Shown here: in pieces, positions 10,901 through 19,270 of the stretch
Numbering within the stretch: the stretch's first letter is position 1
How the letters are laid out: the number at the start of each line of letters is the position of its first letter
Source of the DNA: Symsagittifera roscoffensis
Taxonomy: Eukaryota; Xenacoelomorpha; Acoela; Convolutidae
Assembly (NCBI RefSeq): GCF_963678635.1
Contig: NC_087065.1
Coordinates: 14,948,019-15,012,018, forward strand
Direction: 5' to 3'
DNA length: 64,000 nt
Program-made: the position numbers and the translations under genes
Notes under the pieces: model-generated
Told to the model about the DNA's origin: nothing
Seen by the model: only the letters and a program-made list of their open reading frames with translations
Databases searched by the model: none

Positions 10901-12201
10901 TCCAGATTCTCTACCACCAGGAAGCTCATCCAAAGATCCCGTCCTCCCATGTGGAGGACCGTTATTGGTGTTCTTCCGGCCACGTAGATAGCTCCTCGAT
11001 TGGCGGCGGCCAGTCGGAGATTCGTTGGAATTAGATCTTCCCGCGTGAAGCCCATTCTTTCCCAAGTTTTTATCGGCATCACACTCACTACCGCTCCTGT
11101 GTCCAGAAGCCCTGTGACTCCGAGTTTTGTTCCGTTGGTGTCGAGCAGATGTGCGGTCACATCTGCTTCATACCCAATGTGTACTGCGTCTTGTTCCATC
11201 ATGGCGTCATGGCCTATCCTGCGGACTTTGAGTTCCTCTTCTCCCAAATAGATCTGCCCCATTTGGTCATCATCTGTTGTTACATAAGTCCTGGTGTAAA
11301 TACTGATTCCATCCATGTTCAGCATTACTTGATACGGCCCATAGACCTCTAGGTAGCGTCCATGAAGTTTCTTCATGCGAGGGCCACCCGTCGTTAGTAG
11401 TGCTCGCACAGCTCTCGACTCGGTGCGTGGCTCCACCTGCCTCAGATAATCTGCATATGTGTCCAAATGCATCAAATGGAACTCGGATGGTTCACTCAGA
11501 TTTCTGATCACCTGATGTCCAGCCACTGAGATTATCGACTGTATATTGCTTCCTTGCGGCACCATGCCGAACCTCTGACCGGAGATCACATTAAGCTTCA
11601 TGCTCAAACTGCTTGGTGCTTTAGTTTCCTCGAACTCCGTTGCTTCGAAGGTATTCAGTTGCTCCTGAAGGTTTTCATTCTCCAGTTCAAGTTTCACTTT
11701 TTGTTCGATCTCTTTCGTCACTAGTTCCTGTTGCACTATTTTTAGAGCATCCCTCGCGGCTGCCTTATAATCGATCTTGAAGTCGTGAGCCGCAGTTGCT
11801 GGTTCCGGCTCACGTGTCTCCTCTATTACCGCTTGCATTTTCTTTGCCGCCAGCTCTTGAGGTTTATCCTTTCTGCGTGCTTCTGCTTCACTCAAAAGTC
11901 GAGCCTTGCTGGCTTTCACTTCTGACAAAGCTTCTTTATGTCTTGGATGCTTAATGTCTGCCACTGCATCCCAGAATTGCGGACAATCTGATTTAAAATG
12001 ACCTTTCAAGTTGCAAAAAAAAAAACACCTCGGGCCGAATTTCGCAATTACTCCTCTCATGAAATCCTCATGGTCCAACTCTGACGCATCTTCGTCCTCG
12101 AGGCTAAAGCCTATTGCTTTCATGCCTTGTTTGTAAGCTGGGCATGCTGACACATGATGGTCCGTTGAACTGCAATTAGCACAAGAGCGTCTCTTGTCCA
12201 T
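4978..12201 (-). CDS. pol: Ty3/gypsy-type Pol polyprotein with C-terminal macro-domain-like module
   Basis: This is an intact 2,407-codon frame from ATG at 12201 to TGA. In order it has two zinc knuckles (C7/C10/H15/C20, and C59/C63/H68/C73 with an unusual x3 first spacing), an aspartic protease (DTGA at 367-370), and an RT (motif A Asp787, YVDD at 852-855). RNase H follows, with D1000 or D1002, E1047, D1072 and D1115. A long acidic Ser/Glu-rich linker occupies about 1140-1500. The integrase has H1624/H1629/C1659/C1662 and the catalytic triad D1690, D1749, E1785 (D,D-35-E), followed by a GPF module near 1925. The order RT-RNase H-integrase and the GPF motif place it in Ty3/gypsy. Residues 1980-2200 are acidic. 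Residues 2258-2402 resemble a macro domain of the TARG1 type. All catalytic residues are present. It follows gag in the same frame, with two TAG codons between them. Confidence 0.95.
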   Translation of the reverse strand: MDKRRSCANCSSTDHHVSACPAYKQGMKAIGFSLEDEDASELDHEDFMRGVIAKFGPRCFFFCNLKGHFKSDCPQFWDAVADIKHPRHKEALSEVKASKARLLSEAEARRKDKPQELAAKKMQAVIEETREPEPATAAHDFKIDYKAAARDALKIVQQELVTKEIEQKVKLELENENLQEQLNTFEATEFEETKAPSSLSMKLNVISGQRFGMVPQGSNIQSIISVAGHQVIRNLSEPSEFHLMHLDTYADYLRQVEPRTESRAVRALLTTGGPRMKKLHGRYLEVYGPYQVMLNMDGISIYTRTYVTTDDDQMGQIYLGEEELKVRRIGHDAMMEQDAVHIGYEADVTAHLLDTNGTKLGVTGLLDTGAVVSVMPIKTWERMGFTREDLIPTNLRLAAANRGAIYVAGRTPITVLHMGGRDLWMSFLVVENLDDADQFILGRDFVRNFDVMIDLNNGLIRIRNPDRKYVKRPINKIITDKNKVPIFLDRKVKLQPGQAVVAIFRMRNLNSLSDSKQVCLVANPNSQSSVILGRSFSVTRNGLCVSVLLNTLDTTVSIQRGKKLGYALPMRTDYEETQNLKKYTVKDCPYHANKDKIFKRINELKSIHKLFSMKSETDDGLSSCSNFPERPSSYELESDKPVLPEIEHLKGKIGEGDFEKLRDLLNRNADVFSKHKADIGCCNFVEHEIELEEGAVPHREGARRMTPHKSEACRAEIEMLLEYDMIEPSKSPWACGVVMAKKKGGQLRFCCDFRYLNAVTIKDAYPIPRIDESLSKLGDAKFFTTLDLGSAFWQVPLRKKDREKTGFACELGLYQWKRMPFGLCNATATFQRLMAQALTGVTKKYGNLVMCYVDDVVIATPTLEDHIDRLDEVFGCIKRAGLKCKPSKCEILRDSIKYLGRMVDRHGVRPDPEAVEAVLTWKAPRTDTQLLSFLGFANYYREFIEGYADKVYPMQKLMRNKGKKFEWNDEAQVVFENIKRELCEAPVLGMPTEKGMYVLDTDASVVAISGILHQEQEWNGRTVLRPIANGSKVLSDTEMKYGAPKAEMFAVVTFVEKYRAYLGSAPFKLRVDNRALSWLKTYSMDQSYIGRWIVRLDGYHMIIEHRMRDKHQNADSLSKKTEFYERLEQKQANQAEIKEGFSFLDKETYEALPLTRWLDKSGHPIPGHPELPVEKAAEIKILSKEDPVPLDLLLRSNLVQQELSRMNINSLSLLDKTVQVTPQVMRMLGGLLEREVTRDDPEWTAAVASLTVSEKVKIMPSRRQHEENERDCRTIVQQLVSSIPQEILTSTSYGQKEQGSSKRKKTVTFVDRDKEDEEVEQNLLQDYLSGETDDEKNQRSQDQHPGQGNLSGESELDEEIPDEKQDLEQKFLSGEFRWMQRKHRHDLEERVVSSTTSSTDDNSGSSGMDTYSDRNSSSGSELSELAIHTLLVETRARDLDREVYQDPDSDRYLIPSERVFDNAADDLETIAVSKRSISLLPQKEVVRTDLQPFEQETQPLAKIWCVKMEEDTHQPNELNSQMRVMKTYLKARYRLSDLLRALRNDRMTSNLKRWVENGSPDKGDLEEDSYRILRQYFMQKEGRLYLNKDGIVACKRREEDRVLYKYNAIVLPQLYQTELLFRSHDQMGHQGIDKVYQRILKRFEWPGMKKACEKWVTACLSCQQVKDPRKLRFPLQSIESSEFNEVVQIDHQKICMTDNGYNQVLVMIDHFTKYAEAVPCITASAEETCDHLINTWIARRGCPMTFQSDNGTAFVGELTKELMRRSQVAQAHSTTYHPQTNGLVERQNRTLVSMLRVYCSRYMTDWDRYLPQVMGAYNSTQHSTTGVSPHMMLTGHEKSLPLTFFYPEYEGKKTSPQVYVRDVIRRQQELNDLCRRNTQQAQARQRKKFDKKAAGAKAYSVGDYVWVFQNVIPPKGTKKHLKKWRGPFMITEVHQEGRFYRLSTGRAAHYENIKPHNPSTEDWCIPADMEERDYLMMDPACEVNEKGTKEKNDGNEVVEEGTDTPLDLDPNEQIEADDETLPYAEEDWQDPEQIEVPKNLEPDLPFTIQTRQKDGMRPRKKYNPYGDDFVVDRIDLKKIVEEVVGLEEITVPQDIDIGDDHDDEWVDDWSKTEVEFDDEQQQSYEQDLTNLRVLEWLNETTSDPEETSITIQEVDRGSMKYIKTERDDPSWAAQEGRLLIPASNLDLIPGMRSTGTSMDNFVRGVGVGLTHTENLIIKKLRIARETGDLEAETGEEPKKPDIGRVVESYFNLPNEYSSNIILTDSDFILTNRTCAIAITADMSFRTALAADFKREYKNVEFLWKQRPGIGGVAALPPATSQIPGKYLCFLVTRATEKQHVDPENLVLSLTRLRDFLVEMDVKELSLPVYDPNRGRLHPRELYVLVHVIFSDTNIQVYLHKKYYLSIG

Positions 12202-12273
12202 ATCATCCCTCGGTTTGTACTAATTGTTCCCTTGGTTTGCTGGTCCGTTGTTAAAATTGCCATAATTGTTCTC
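12202..12273 (-). other. gag-pol junction with an in-frame TAG readthrough candidate
   Basis: The 72 bp between the gag stop (TAG, 12276-12274) and the pol ATG stay in the same reading frame. They encode a 17-residue Asn/Gly/Gln-rich linker, a second TAG at 12222-12220, and six more codons. The capsid and zinc-knuckle parts of one Gag protein are therefore separated by two amber codons rather than a frameshift. Glutamine (CAG) would fit the surrounding linker at both sites. The pair may be nonsense mutations or sites of translational readthrough. Confidence 0.7.
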
Positions 12274-13662
12274 CTAATATCCAGATCTCGAAGGAGGTTT
12301 CAACAAAAGATACTCTTTTGATTTGAGCCTCAACTCCTCCGGTGTTGGCGCATTGGTTGATAGTGGTGTATAATGCGTTACTAGCATCGTGCGAAGTTCA
12401 TCATTCTTCACACCATCAATAAATTTTGAGGCTACGGCCAGGTTCATCCTTCGGTTTGACTCATCCGGTTGGCTGCGTCTTCTCAGCATTTCCAAATCAT
12501 CGAGAAACTTGTCTATCGTTTCATCTTCTCGTTGCCTCCGTTTCTCGAAGCGCATCATCGCCTGGTGCCCCTGCACCCCTGATCCAAAACGGTTTAACAA
12601 CATTTCGAAGATCTGCTCAGCAGTGTCACGTTGATATTGCTTCTTGGCCATTACGCAGTTCAGGGCTTTCCCTTCCAAGTTGCTGGTGAGCGCGCTGCAT
12701 TCCTGTCTCTCCGACAAGTCCTCTTCCTCGAAATGCAGCTTCATTACCTCTATCCAGGTATCAATACAGCCATCAGATTCGTCTTTGTAGCATCTTGGTT
12801 TCTTAAAGACTCTTCTGGACTTCTCACTGCGTTCATTGGTTCTTGATAACCTTGTCAGGAATGTCTCCAAAGACCTGTTTAGGGGTTCAAATGCTGTGGC
12901 CATTGCCGTAGCATCCCTTGAGTGTCCCGCTTGAGTGTCCTCACACCTCGTCGAAGGCTCTGTGTGCGGTGCATCCCTGCAAACCGAATCACCGTGAGTG
13001 TTTCCCGCTTGGCCCACATGACTCCTCCTCGGGCTTGCATGCCCGCTGTTGCCGGAATCACTTCTCCCAGTCGCATGTGTGCCTTGCGTTGGTCGTTCGT
13101 TAGAGGTCTGTCTGTTCCCCGTTGAACTTGCTCTACTGTTCGGGCCCCATGCTCCATTACCCCTTGTGGCATAGCCTGATGAACTGCCCCTGCCTCTAGT
13201 GGATCCATACGTCTTCCTTTTTTGATGTTCATTGAAGTTCACCCTCGGTTCCCTGGTGGGACCTACTGAGTTCGGTTCTCCTTCTTTTGGTCCACTTTTG
13301 CTGCTTAGTAGCCCGTCCAACCTATCCATGATAGCCTGAGTTCGCCTCTCCATCATCGCGTCTATCTTTGTGTCAAGAGTCCCAAGAGACTGCTCTTGTT
13401 GAATTCTTAACTTCTCCATGTCGTCTCTTAAGCGTAACTCTCGCTGTTCCGCCTCTCTTGTCATTCGCGACAAGTTCTTCGCCATATGCTCGTCCGTTCT
13501 TTCTTTCAAGCGTTTTTCGCTCCTGCCAACTTCCTGTCTATTGCGGTTTATTTCTTCCCGCAGACTTTCTCTTTCAATGTGAACTGCTCTTTCTAGTTCA
13601 CTCATCCTTATTGACATATGCTCGTTTTGTTCTCCTAAACTGTCCACTATGTTATTTAAAGC
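12274..13662 (-). CDS. gag: Gag: coiled coil and Ty3/gypsy capsid segment
   Basis: This open segment of about 462 codons lies between an in-frame TAA at 13663-13665 and TAG at 12274-12276. It has no ATG at its beginning (the nearest start-like codon, at 13647, is GTG), so it reads as a continuation of the upstream segment. Counting from 13647, residues 10-105 form a strongly charged coiled coil. Residues 140-240 are a Gly/Ser/Asn/Arg-rich disordered region. Residues 285-440 match the retrotransposon capsid pattern, with a tryptophan followed by a helical HF-containing segment and a conserved LEGKAL stretch. The zinc knuckles that normally end Gag are found at the beginning of the following pol frame. 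The product would assemble the particle shell. No frameshift is seen. Confidence 0.85.
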   Translation of the reverse strand, partial: ALNNIVDSLGEQNEHMSIRMSELERAVHIERESLREEINRNRQEVGRSEKRLKERTDEHMAKNLSRMTREAEQRELRLRDDMEKLRIQQEQSLGTLDTKIDAMMERRTQAIMDRLDGLLSSKSGPKEGEPNSVGPTREPRVNFNEHQKRKTYGSTRGRGSSSGYATRGNGAWGPNSRASSTGNRQTSNERPTQGTHATGRSDSGNSGHASPRRSHVGQAGNTHGDSVCRDAPHTEPSTRCEDTQAGHSRDATAMATAFEPLNRSLETFLTRLSRTNERSEKSRRVFKKPRCYKDESDGCIDTWIEVMKLHFEEEDLSERQECSALTSNLEGKALNCVMAKKQYQRDTAEQIFEMLLNRFGSGVQGHQAMMRFEKRRQREDETIDKFLDDLEMLRRRSQPDESNRRMNLAVASKFIDGVKNDELRTMLVTHYTPLSTNAPTPEELRLKSKEYLLLKPPSRSGY

Positions 13663-14583
13663 TTATTCTAGTGCTGCCCCGTTATCCACGAGAGGCGTCA
13701 CTAGTGGCGGTGTAACCCTGTCGGTCCCAGGTAGCTTCGTGCTGGTCGAGATCCGGGCCTTGACTCTCTGTCTCGACGTCTTCTCATTATCTATTTCAGG
13801 ATCCGCTAACGCGTTGCCTAGCCCTCTGGTTCTACTCTCTCCAGTCTGTGGCTCTGAACTTGTCATAATCGCGAAGTCTTTTGACTGGCCCGGTGTGTTT
13901 GCCTCTTTGCTTATCGTTGTCACTACACCAAATTTGTCCATGGTTCCAGTCTCTCTTCCAACGTATGCCTCGTTCTCCTGGATCGAACTGTTGAGGCCGA
14001 CCTGAGATCCAAAGTCCCCTTGCTCCTCTTCATCCTCTTCCTCCTGGGATTCACCGTCGTTTCCTGCTCCTCCTCCCATGCTGAATGGAAAGATGTTTCC
14101 TAAGGTGTTCCTCATTCTTTCTAAGAACGATGAAGACGTTGTTTGTTTCTCAGTCCCGCCTGCCATCATGGTGTTGTCTGTTGGAGATCTTCTAGTTGCC
14201 GTTACTTCAGTTGAGATGTCGGACAGTTCCGACATCTCCTCTCGATCCAATGTCCCGGTGGAAGTGGCAAAATCATGGCCTTGTTCTACCGGAGTAGATT
14301 CACTCGCCAGCCTTCTGCCTCTCCCTTCCAGTCCATTTACTTCCTGGTTGTCGTTCATGGTATGGTCCGTATTGACCTCCACTTCTAACAGTTCTTTTCG
14401 CTCTTCTGAGGTCTTCTGACTTCTCGTTTCAACCATTCTGCCTGAAACCGTCTCCCCTTTATCGGACCGGGATCGCTTGATCCAATCCACAAAAGGATCG
14501 GTCATCGTTTTTCTTTGCTTTTCAGGTATGAATTTCCTTGAGCTATTACCTCGTTTTGGTATCCTTGACTTGTCTAGACTCAT
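13663..14583 (-). CDS. Amino-terminal Gag segment (306 codons, ends in TAA)
   Basis: This frame starts with ATG at 14583 and ends in TAA at 13663-13665. The same frame continues without interruption into the coiled-coil/capsid segment, so the two are most simply one gag gene broken by a TAA that may replace a Gln codon (CAA). The protein is basic at its amino end, then Ser/Thr/Glu-rich, with an acidic cluster near residue 180. It looks disordered, and I recognise no domain. No membrane segment is visible. It may be a matrix-like or linker region. Alternatively it is a separate protein whose stop is bypassed to make longer Gag forms. Confidence 0.7.
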   Translation of the reverse strand: MSLDKSRIPKRGNSSRKFIPEKQRKTMTDPFVDWIKRSRSDKGETVSGRMVETRSQKTSEERKELLEVEVNTDHTMNDNQEVNGLEGRGRRLASESTPVEQGHDFATSTGTLDREEMSELSDISTEVTATRRSPTDNTMMAGGTEKQTTSSSFLERMRNTLGNIFPFSMGGGAGNDGESQEEEDEEEQGDFGSQVGLNSSIQENEAYVGRETGTMDKFGVVTTISKEANTPGQSKDFAIMTSSEPQTGESRTRGLGNALADPEIDNEKTSRQRVKARISTSTKLPGTDRVTPPLVTPLVDNGAALE

Positions 14584-15350
14584 TCTCTATTTGTCACTTT
14601 TTAATGCCTATACTTAACCCGATTGCTAGAGACCTTATAGTTTTATTAACAATAATAATGACACAACACAATAATTTTCACAAGATTCTATTAAATAGTG
14701 ACCACGAATCCCTGTATGTTATCAGAGTACAGTTTGTATAAAATTTATTCACACTAACCGATTATCGGTGGTAAGATTTGAAAACTAGCACAATATGATG
14801 TTATCAGTCAATTTAAAAGATAGTGTACTCACTACCCAATCAAGCACAGTTTATGTTGATTTAAAATCAAAAAACAAAAAATATATATATTGACAGAATA
14901 TGAATGTCTCTAAAAAAAACGTATGTGTAATGTACTCTTAGTCGGTCGCAGTACAATAGTCGAACTTGTCTTTTAAAGAAAAAGCTTTCCCTGCTCGGTG
15001 CTGCACCAAACAGACAAAACTTTGAAGGCAGTAATTTTCTCAAGTGGGCGGCTATTGCACCCACCGAGTACTGTGTTACCTATCTGCCTTCGGACTGCCC
15101 GAGCTAGACCTACTTAAATCCTCAGGGCAGTCACTTTTCCCAAAAACGTATTATGTTACAATCCACACCAATGAATCACGCTCTTTTTATTTTAGACTTA
15201 GTGTCGCGAATATCCGAGTTTGGATCTGTTTTGTTTTGGTCTGGTTCTTATTGAAAGGCAAGTTACCAGTGCAGTCACTGATCCCTATCCTGTGTGCTAA
15301 TAACCTAATACCTCTCACTTTAGTCTCTCTTTCGCCTACCTAAGTCCTTT
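14584..15350. other. Leader or 5' flank of element 1; nothing coding recognised
   Basis: This AT-rich sequence lies upstream of the gag ATG (minus strand). It would contain the untranslated leader and perhaps the primer-binding site, but I could not identify a TGG-type primer-binding site or a TG...CA LTR border. No gene is seen. Confidence 0.5.
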
Positions 15351-15700
15351 AATAAAATAACACCCCTCCGGGTTGGCACAAATAGGACCCTTCCGGACTG
15401 GCAGTATCTGGACCCCTCCGGATTGGGACCCTTCTGAGTTAGTTAATATAAGACCCCTCCAGATTTGGACCCCTCCGAATTAGCAACTATAAGACCCCTC
15501 CGGATTCGGACCCCTCCTAACTTGAAAAAAAGTCTTGACCCCTCCGGATTGGGAACCCTCCGGTTTTGTAAAAGTAGCTTTTCGGAGATTTCTTACTTTC
15601 AACCTATACCCCTCCGAATACGTTCTCCGATGCAATTTTGCTCTTTCAATTAACTAGGAAGGGTATGCACTACTTTCCTAGACCCTTCCGGATTGAAGTT
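15351..15700. repeat. Cluster of CCCYTCCGGATTG-type motifs
   Basis: About twelve imperfect copies of a 13-16 bp motif built around CCCCTCCGGATT occur here with irregular spacing, for example near 15362, 15409, 15451, 15491, 15536, 15609 and 15683. Copies vary mainly at the last four bases. The flanks between copies are unrelated, so this is not a simple minisatellite. Further copies lie at about 16252, 16727, 16960, 16988 and 18018, with inverted ones at about 16310, 18073 and 18403. Confidence 0.75.
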
Positions 15701-18469
15701 AAGCCTCTTATTTGACAATTCACACTAACGGTGAAGGGTCTTATCGCTCGCCTAACTTCGGCTCGCGTAAGCTTTTGCTGTGCCTTTAGCCTCCTCTTTT
15801 CGTCTAGAACAGCCTAAAGTTACTTTATTCAACCGCTATTACTTTTTGTTAGGGTTATAAGGGGTTTTCTAAAGAATTTTTGTAAAACGTGAAGAGTGTA
15901 CCCTTCCAAATTGAGGAATTTGCTAAAAACAATCTCAAAAAATTTTCACGCTTATTTTTCCGAAAAACTTTTGTCCCTATCAGTAAGCTCAGCTAATTTC
16001 TGATCTATTGGTACCAAGATCAACTCGATATGCTCAGTAGTTCCAAAGTTATTAACCAAAACGTCTTTTTTCTAAAGTCAAGAAATTTCTCTCTTATAGG
16101 TTCCGCCTAACTTTTTCCGCAAATCAGGTCCTTTTGACCTAAAAATTGTTGATCCGAGCTCAAAAGGCCTATACTCTTCTAGTTCAATGCAAAAGACCCG
16201 ATCTAAAACGCTTTAGTTGAAAAAATTTGCAAAAAACTATGCTACCTGTACCCCTCCGGATTGATGAATCCACCAAATCAAACACGTTAAGTTCGATTTC
16301 TCTGCAACCGGGAAGGCTTTCGGGTAGCGGGTTTTAAAACTTGTAGATTCACTAGTGGACGTTGTCCGAACAACTATTTTTACTGTTCTAACTCAAAAAT
16401 TTCAAAAAATTTTCTGAATTTTTATTGTTTCGGTTTCTCAAAAATCACGAAAATTCAGTTTTTTGGTTCCAAAATAGTTCCAACCACTTCCGAACTAAAC
16501 TTAACCGGTTCTATCTATTATGGTAGTGCAATTACGATGTAACACACTACTTTAGCGCTTTTTTCCGTTTCAAAAATTTTCGATATCTCAAAAATCGCGA
16601 CTTGTGGGGGGATCAAAATATCGCTATTTTGACCCTAAAAACCGGTCTGTTTTCGTTGTTTTTGACTGAAAAACGATATAAGACTATTAATATAGGCTCT
16701 ATAAGTAATAATAATAGGAATACTATACCCCTCCGGGTTTGTCTAATATCCGAATTAAGGTGCTTAACTCGGATATTCGCAGTTCGGTGAAGGGTCACTA
16801 CAGTGCAGCACTGTCGAGCACCCCACAGATTACTATTTTAATTTTTGTACCAAAAGGGATACAAAACTTGTTAACGATACCCAACAGTCGATTGTTGTTG
16901 TCGTTGAGCCTCTTCTTGTTGCTCCTTGTACTGCTTGCCGGATCAGTCTTCTCCCAAGACCCTTCCGAATTGAGCGCAAATCAGCTGACCCTTCCGGATT
17001 GAGCGCAATTTATCATTAACGTGCTTAAATGCTCAAATAACCCTACAGTACAAGCCTCACAAACGGGCTACAAAACTGATCGTAACAATCTTGACTGATA
17101 TAAATGCCTGTAACAACAATATATCTATCAACAACAAACGGGGGGGTCGGATCACATCTTGTCTGGGGGGATGATTTCTACTGATTTTTTACTTTTTTTA
17201 ACTGTTTTTGGTTTTTTCGGTTATTTTTTTATGTTTTTTGTTTTTCTTGGGTACTATATTACTTTTTGTTTGGTTTTATATATATCTTTAAGTGTTTTTG
17301 GTCACGAACCTCTCAGGGAACGAGGGAATGGCCGATCCCCCCACCCTTCCTGGTTCGTGAATTTTCGGTCTTAACTAAGTTAAAAAGCTATTCACGGTAA
17401 TCCGGAGGGCTTCTGCGCTCCGAACCACCCCTCCGCCCCGGCGGTTTAGGCCTACTAAGGGCGTTAATGTGAGCATCCGCTCGGCGCGGAGTGCTCGTTA
17501 ACGGTTCTGCCGGTCATGATGTTAAAAAGAATAACACCCAGGAGCGCCATAAAAACATCTATGTAACATTCGCCCGGAAGATACATATCGACGGAAGACA
17601 AAACTAAGTCTTAAGACGACTGGCTAACGTCTTAACATAGCTTTGCATGCTTTTCACCGTCTCTACCAAGCCAGTATTTTTCGGTGGTCCTTCTAACATC
17701 GGGTCGACAAAAACGTTACTGCTTTCGGCTTCGGTCAAAACACTCAAATTAACTAGATTACATGCAGAAACAGTGAGCTCATGGCTCAGTATCCCCAGAC
17801 CACAAGGTCACTCCTAAAAACAGGGCTACTACTTATTATATTACTTTTGTTTTTGTTCAGTAGATAAAAATCATCATCTCCATCGAAGATGGATCAACTC
17901 TTTCCCCCAACTCCTAGCTTCTCATCCTTATCAAAATGAATCTAGATGTTAAATAAATTCAAATCAGGACATGACAAGAAGCTAAAAGTCTATATAACAG
18001 GCTAAAAGTTTCAGTCCCGAAACCCTTCCGGATTCTTGAATCCACTGAATCAAGCTCGCTAATCTTGACTTCCTCTTAATCCGGAAGGCTGTCCTCCACC
18101 CTTCACCGTTGTCTGCAACGGCCCTGCAACTATTGTAGCGACACAATAGTTGCAACTCGGAGTGTTCTCTGTTACTCTGTAACTCGTTGTCGTTTTACAA
18201 TCTCTATTTCGTAGTTGTTGTTAGCGCAGCTAATGTTGTTCTGTCTCTCTCCCTTGTTTCAGCCAAAATGGCCGTTTCTGACGTTTCTCAGAAATATGAC
18301 GTCATAATTCGAATTTTTGAAATTTTAAAATACCAGAATATTCCAGCCCTCACCGTCTGGCCAATCGTTCCAATAACGTTCTTAGTTCTTAATAATCACC
18401 AATCCGGAAGGCTCGCTGCTAAAAATTCGAATTCTGCAGAGATTGCATTTTTCACATTCTGGTCGAATG
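15701..18469. other. Non-coding region with scattered CCGGATT motifs
   Basis: No convincing gene is present. The segments 16250-16325 and 18017-18087 are diverged copies of each other, each starting with the CCGGATT motif and ending in its inverted form. A shorter GGTGAAGGGTC element occurs near 15730 and 16788, and inverted near 18097. A GC-richer patch lies at about 17,290-17,530 within otherwise AT-rich DNA. The region may include the 5' LTR of element 1, but this cannot be shown without the other LTR. Confidence 0.5.
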
Positions 18470-19270
18470 TCACAACTTCTGGAAGAAATGTTTGCTAAAA
18501 AGCAAAATTCAAACGCTACGTCTGAACCTTGATTGGTAAGGTCGCCCTTTGTTGATTTTGTTGAAAGTTTTTGAGTTAAAACTTGTAGTTAAAACTTATT
18601 ACTTCACTCAAGCTTCTAGAAGAAATTAAAATAAAAAGTAAAATTCAAACGCTACGTCTGAACTTCGATTGGTAAGATCGCCCTTTGTTAAATTTGTTGA
18701 TTTTTTTGAGTTAAAACTTGTAGTTTAAACTTATTATTTCATTCAAGCTTCTGGAAGAAATTTAAAAAAAAGTAAAATTCAAACGCTACGTCTGAAATTC
18801 GATTGGTAAGGTCGCCGTTTGTTGAATTTAATGAAATTTTTCGAGTTGAAACTTATAGTTAAAACTTATTACTTCACTCAAGCTTCTAGGAGAAATTTTC
18901 GCCAAAGAGTAAATTTCTAGAAAAATCTAGAAGTAAAATTCTAGATGCTTTTTTCAAGCTTCTAGAAGAAATTTTTTTGCTAAAGAGTAAATATCAAAAG
19001 TTACGTCTGAACCTTAATTGGAAAGGTTGCCCTTTGTTGAATTTGTTGAAAGTTTTTGAGTTAAAACTTATGGTTAAAACTTATTACTTCACTCAAGCTT
19101 CTAGGTAAAAATTTTGCAAAAAAGTAAAATTCAAACGCTACGTCTGGAGCAAGATGAACCTTGATTAGTAAGGTCGCCCTTTGTTGAATTTGTTGAAACT
19201 TTTCGAGTTAAAACATATAGTTAAAACTTATTACTTCACTCAATTTTTGCTAAAAAGTAAAACTCAAACG
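18470..19270. repeat. Minisatellite of about 135-bp units at the 3' end of the Penelope-like element
   Basis: About six imperfect units begin with a CAAGCTTCTAGAAGAAATT-like segment and continue through AAAGTAAAATTCAAACGCTACG and a segment ending GTTAAAACTTATTACTTCACT. Starts fall near 18475, 18612, 18747, 18880, 18958 and 19100. One partial unit ends at 19270, where the Penelope-like 3' region begins. A single partial unit also precedes the second Penelope copy near 22,995-23,035. Confidence 0.85.

Larger units (their letters stand above)
3..14583 (-). mobile_element. Large multi-ORF Ty3/gypsy-type LTR retroelement (element 1), left end outside window
   Basis: All major ORFs from 14,583 to the left edge are on the minus strand and in the order expected of one element: gag, protease, RT, RNase H, integrase, then extra ORFs in the env position. 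More than 4,700 codons are open apart from the three clustered stops around gag and the frame change in the short ORF near 4.5 kb. The LTRs cannot be defined because the 3' end lies outside the window. The 5' LTR must lie to the right of 14,583, possibly within the motif-rich region up to about 18.4 kb. Confidence 0.85.

Noticed and set aside
5021-13715. Numerous plus-strand open frames opposite gag and pol
   Set aside because: They lie antisense to well-supported retroelement domains and have Ser/Pro/Arg-rich shadow composition with no recognisable motifs.
4978-14583. An alternative nuclear genetic code in which TAA and TAG mean Gln, suggested by stops at three Gln-like positions while pol, SGNH and short ORFs all end in TGA
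   Set aside because: The 2,407-codon pol frame and the 983-codon SGNH frame contain many Gln codons and not a single TAA or TAG. A reassigned code would use them often.
17281-17530. A GC-richer patch that might be a tRNA or rRNA fragment
   Set aside because: No cloverleaf arms, no T-loop consensus and no recognisable rRNA core sequence could be found.
18187-18498. A 103-codon plus-strand frame with a hydrophobic start
   Set aside because: It has no ATG at its start, no recognised family, and crosses the motif region into the minisatellite border.
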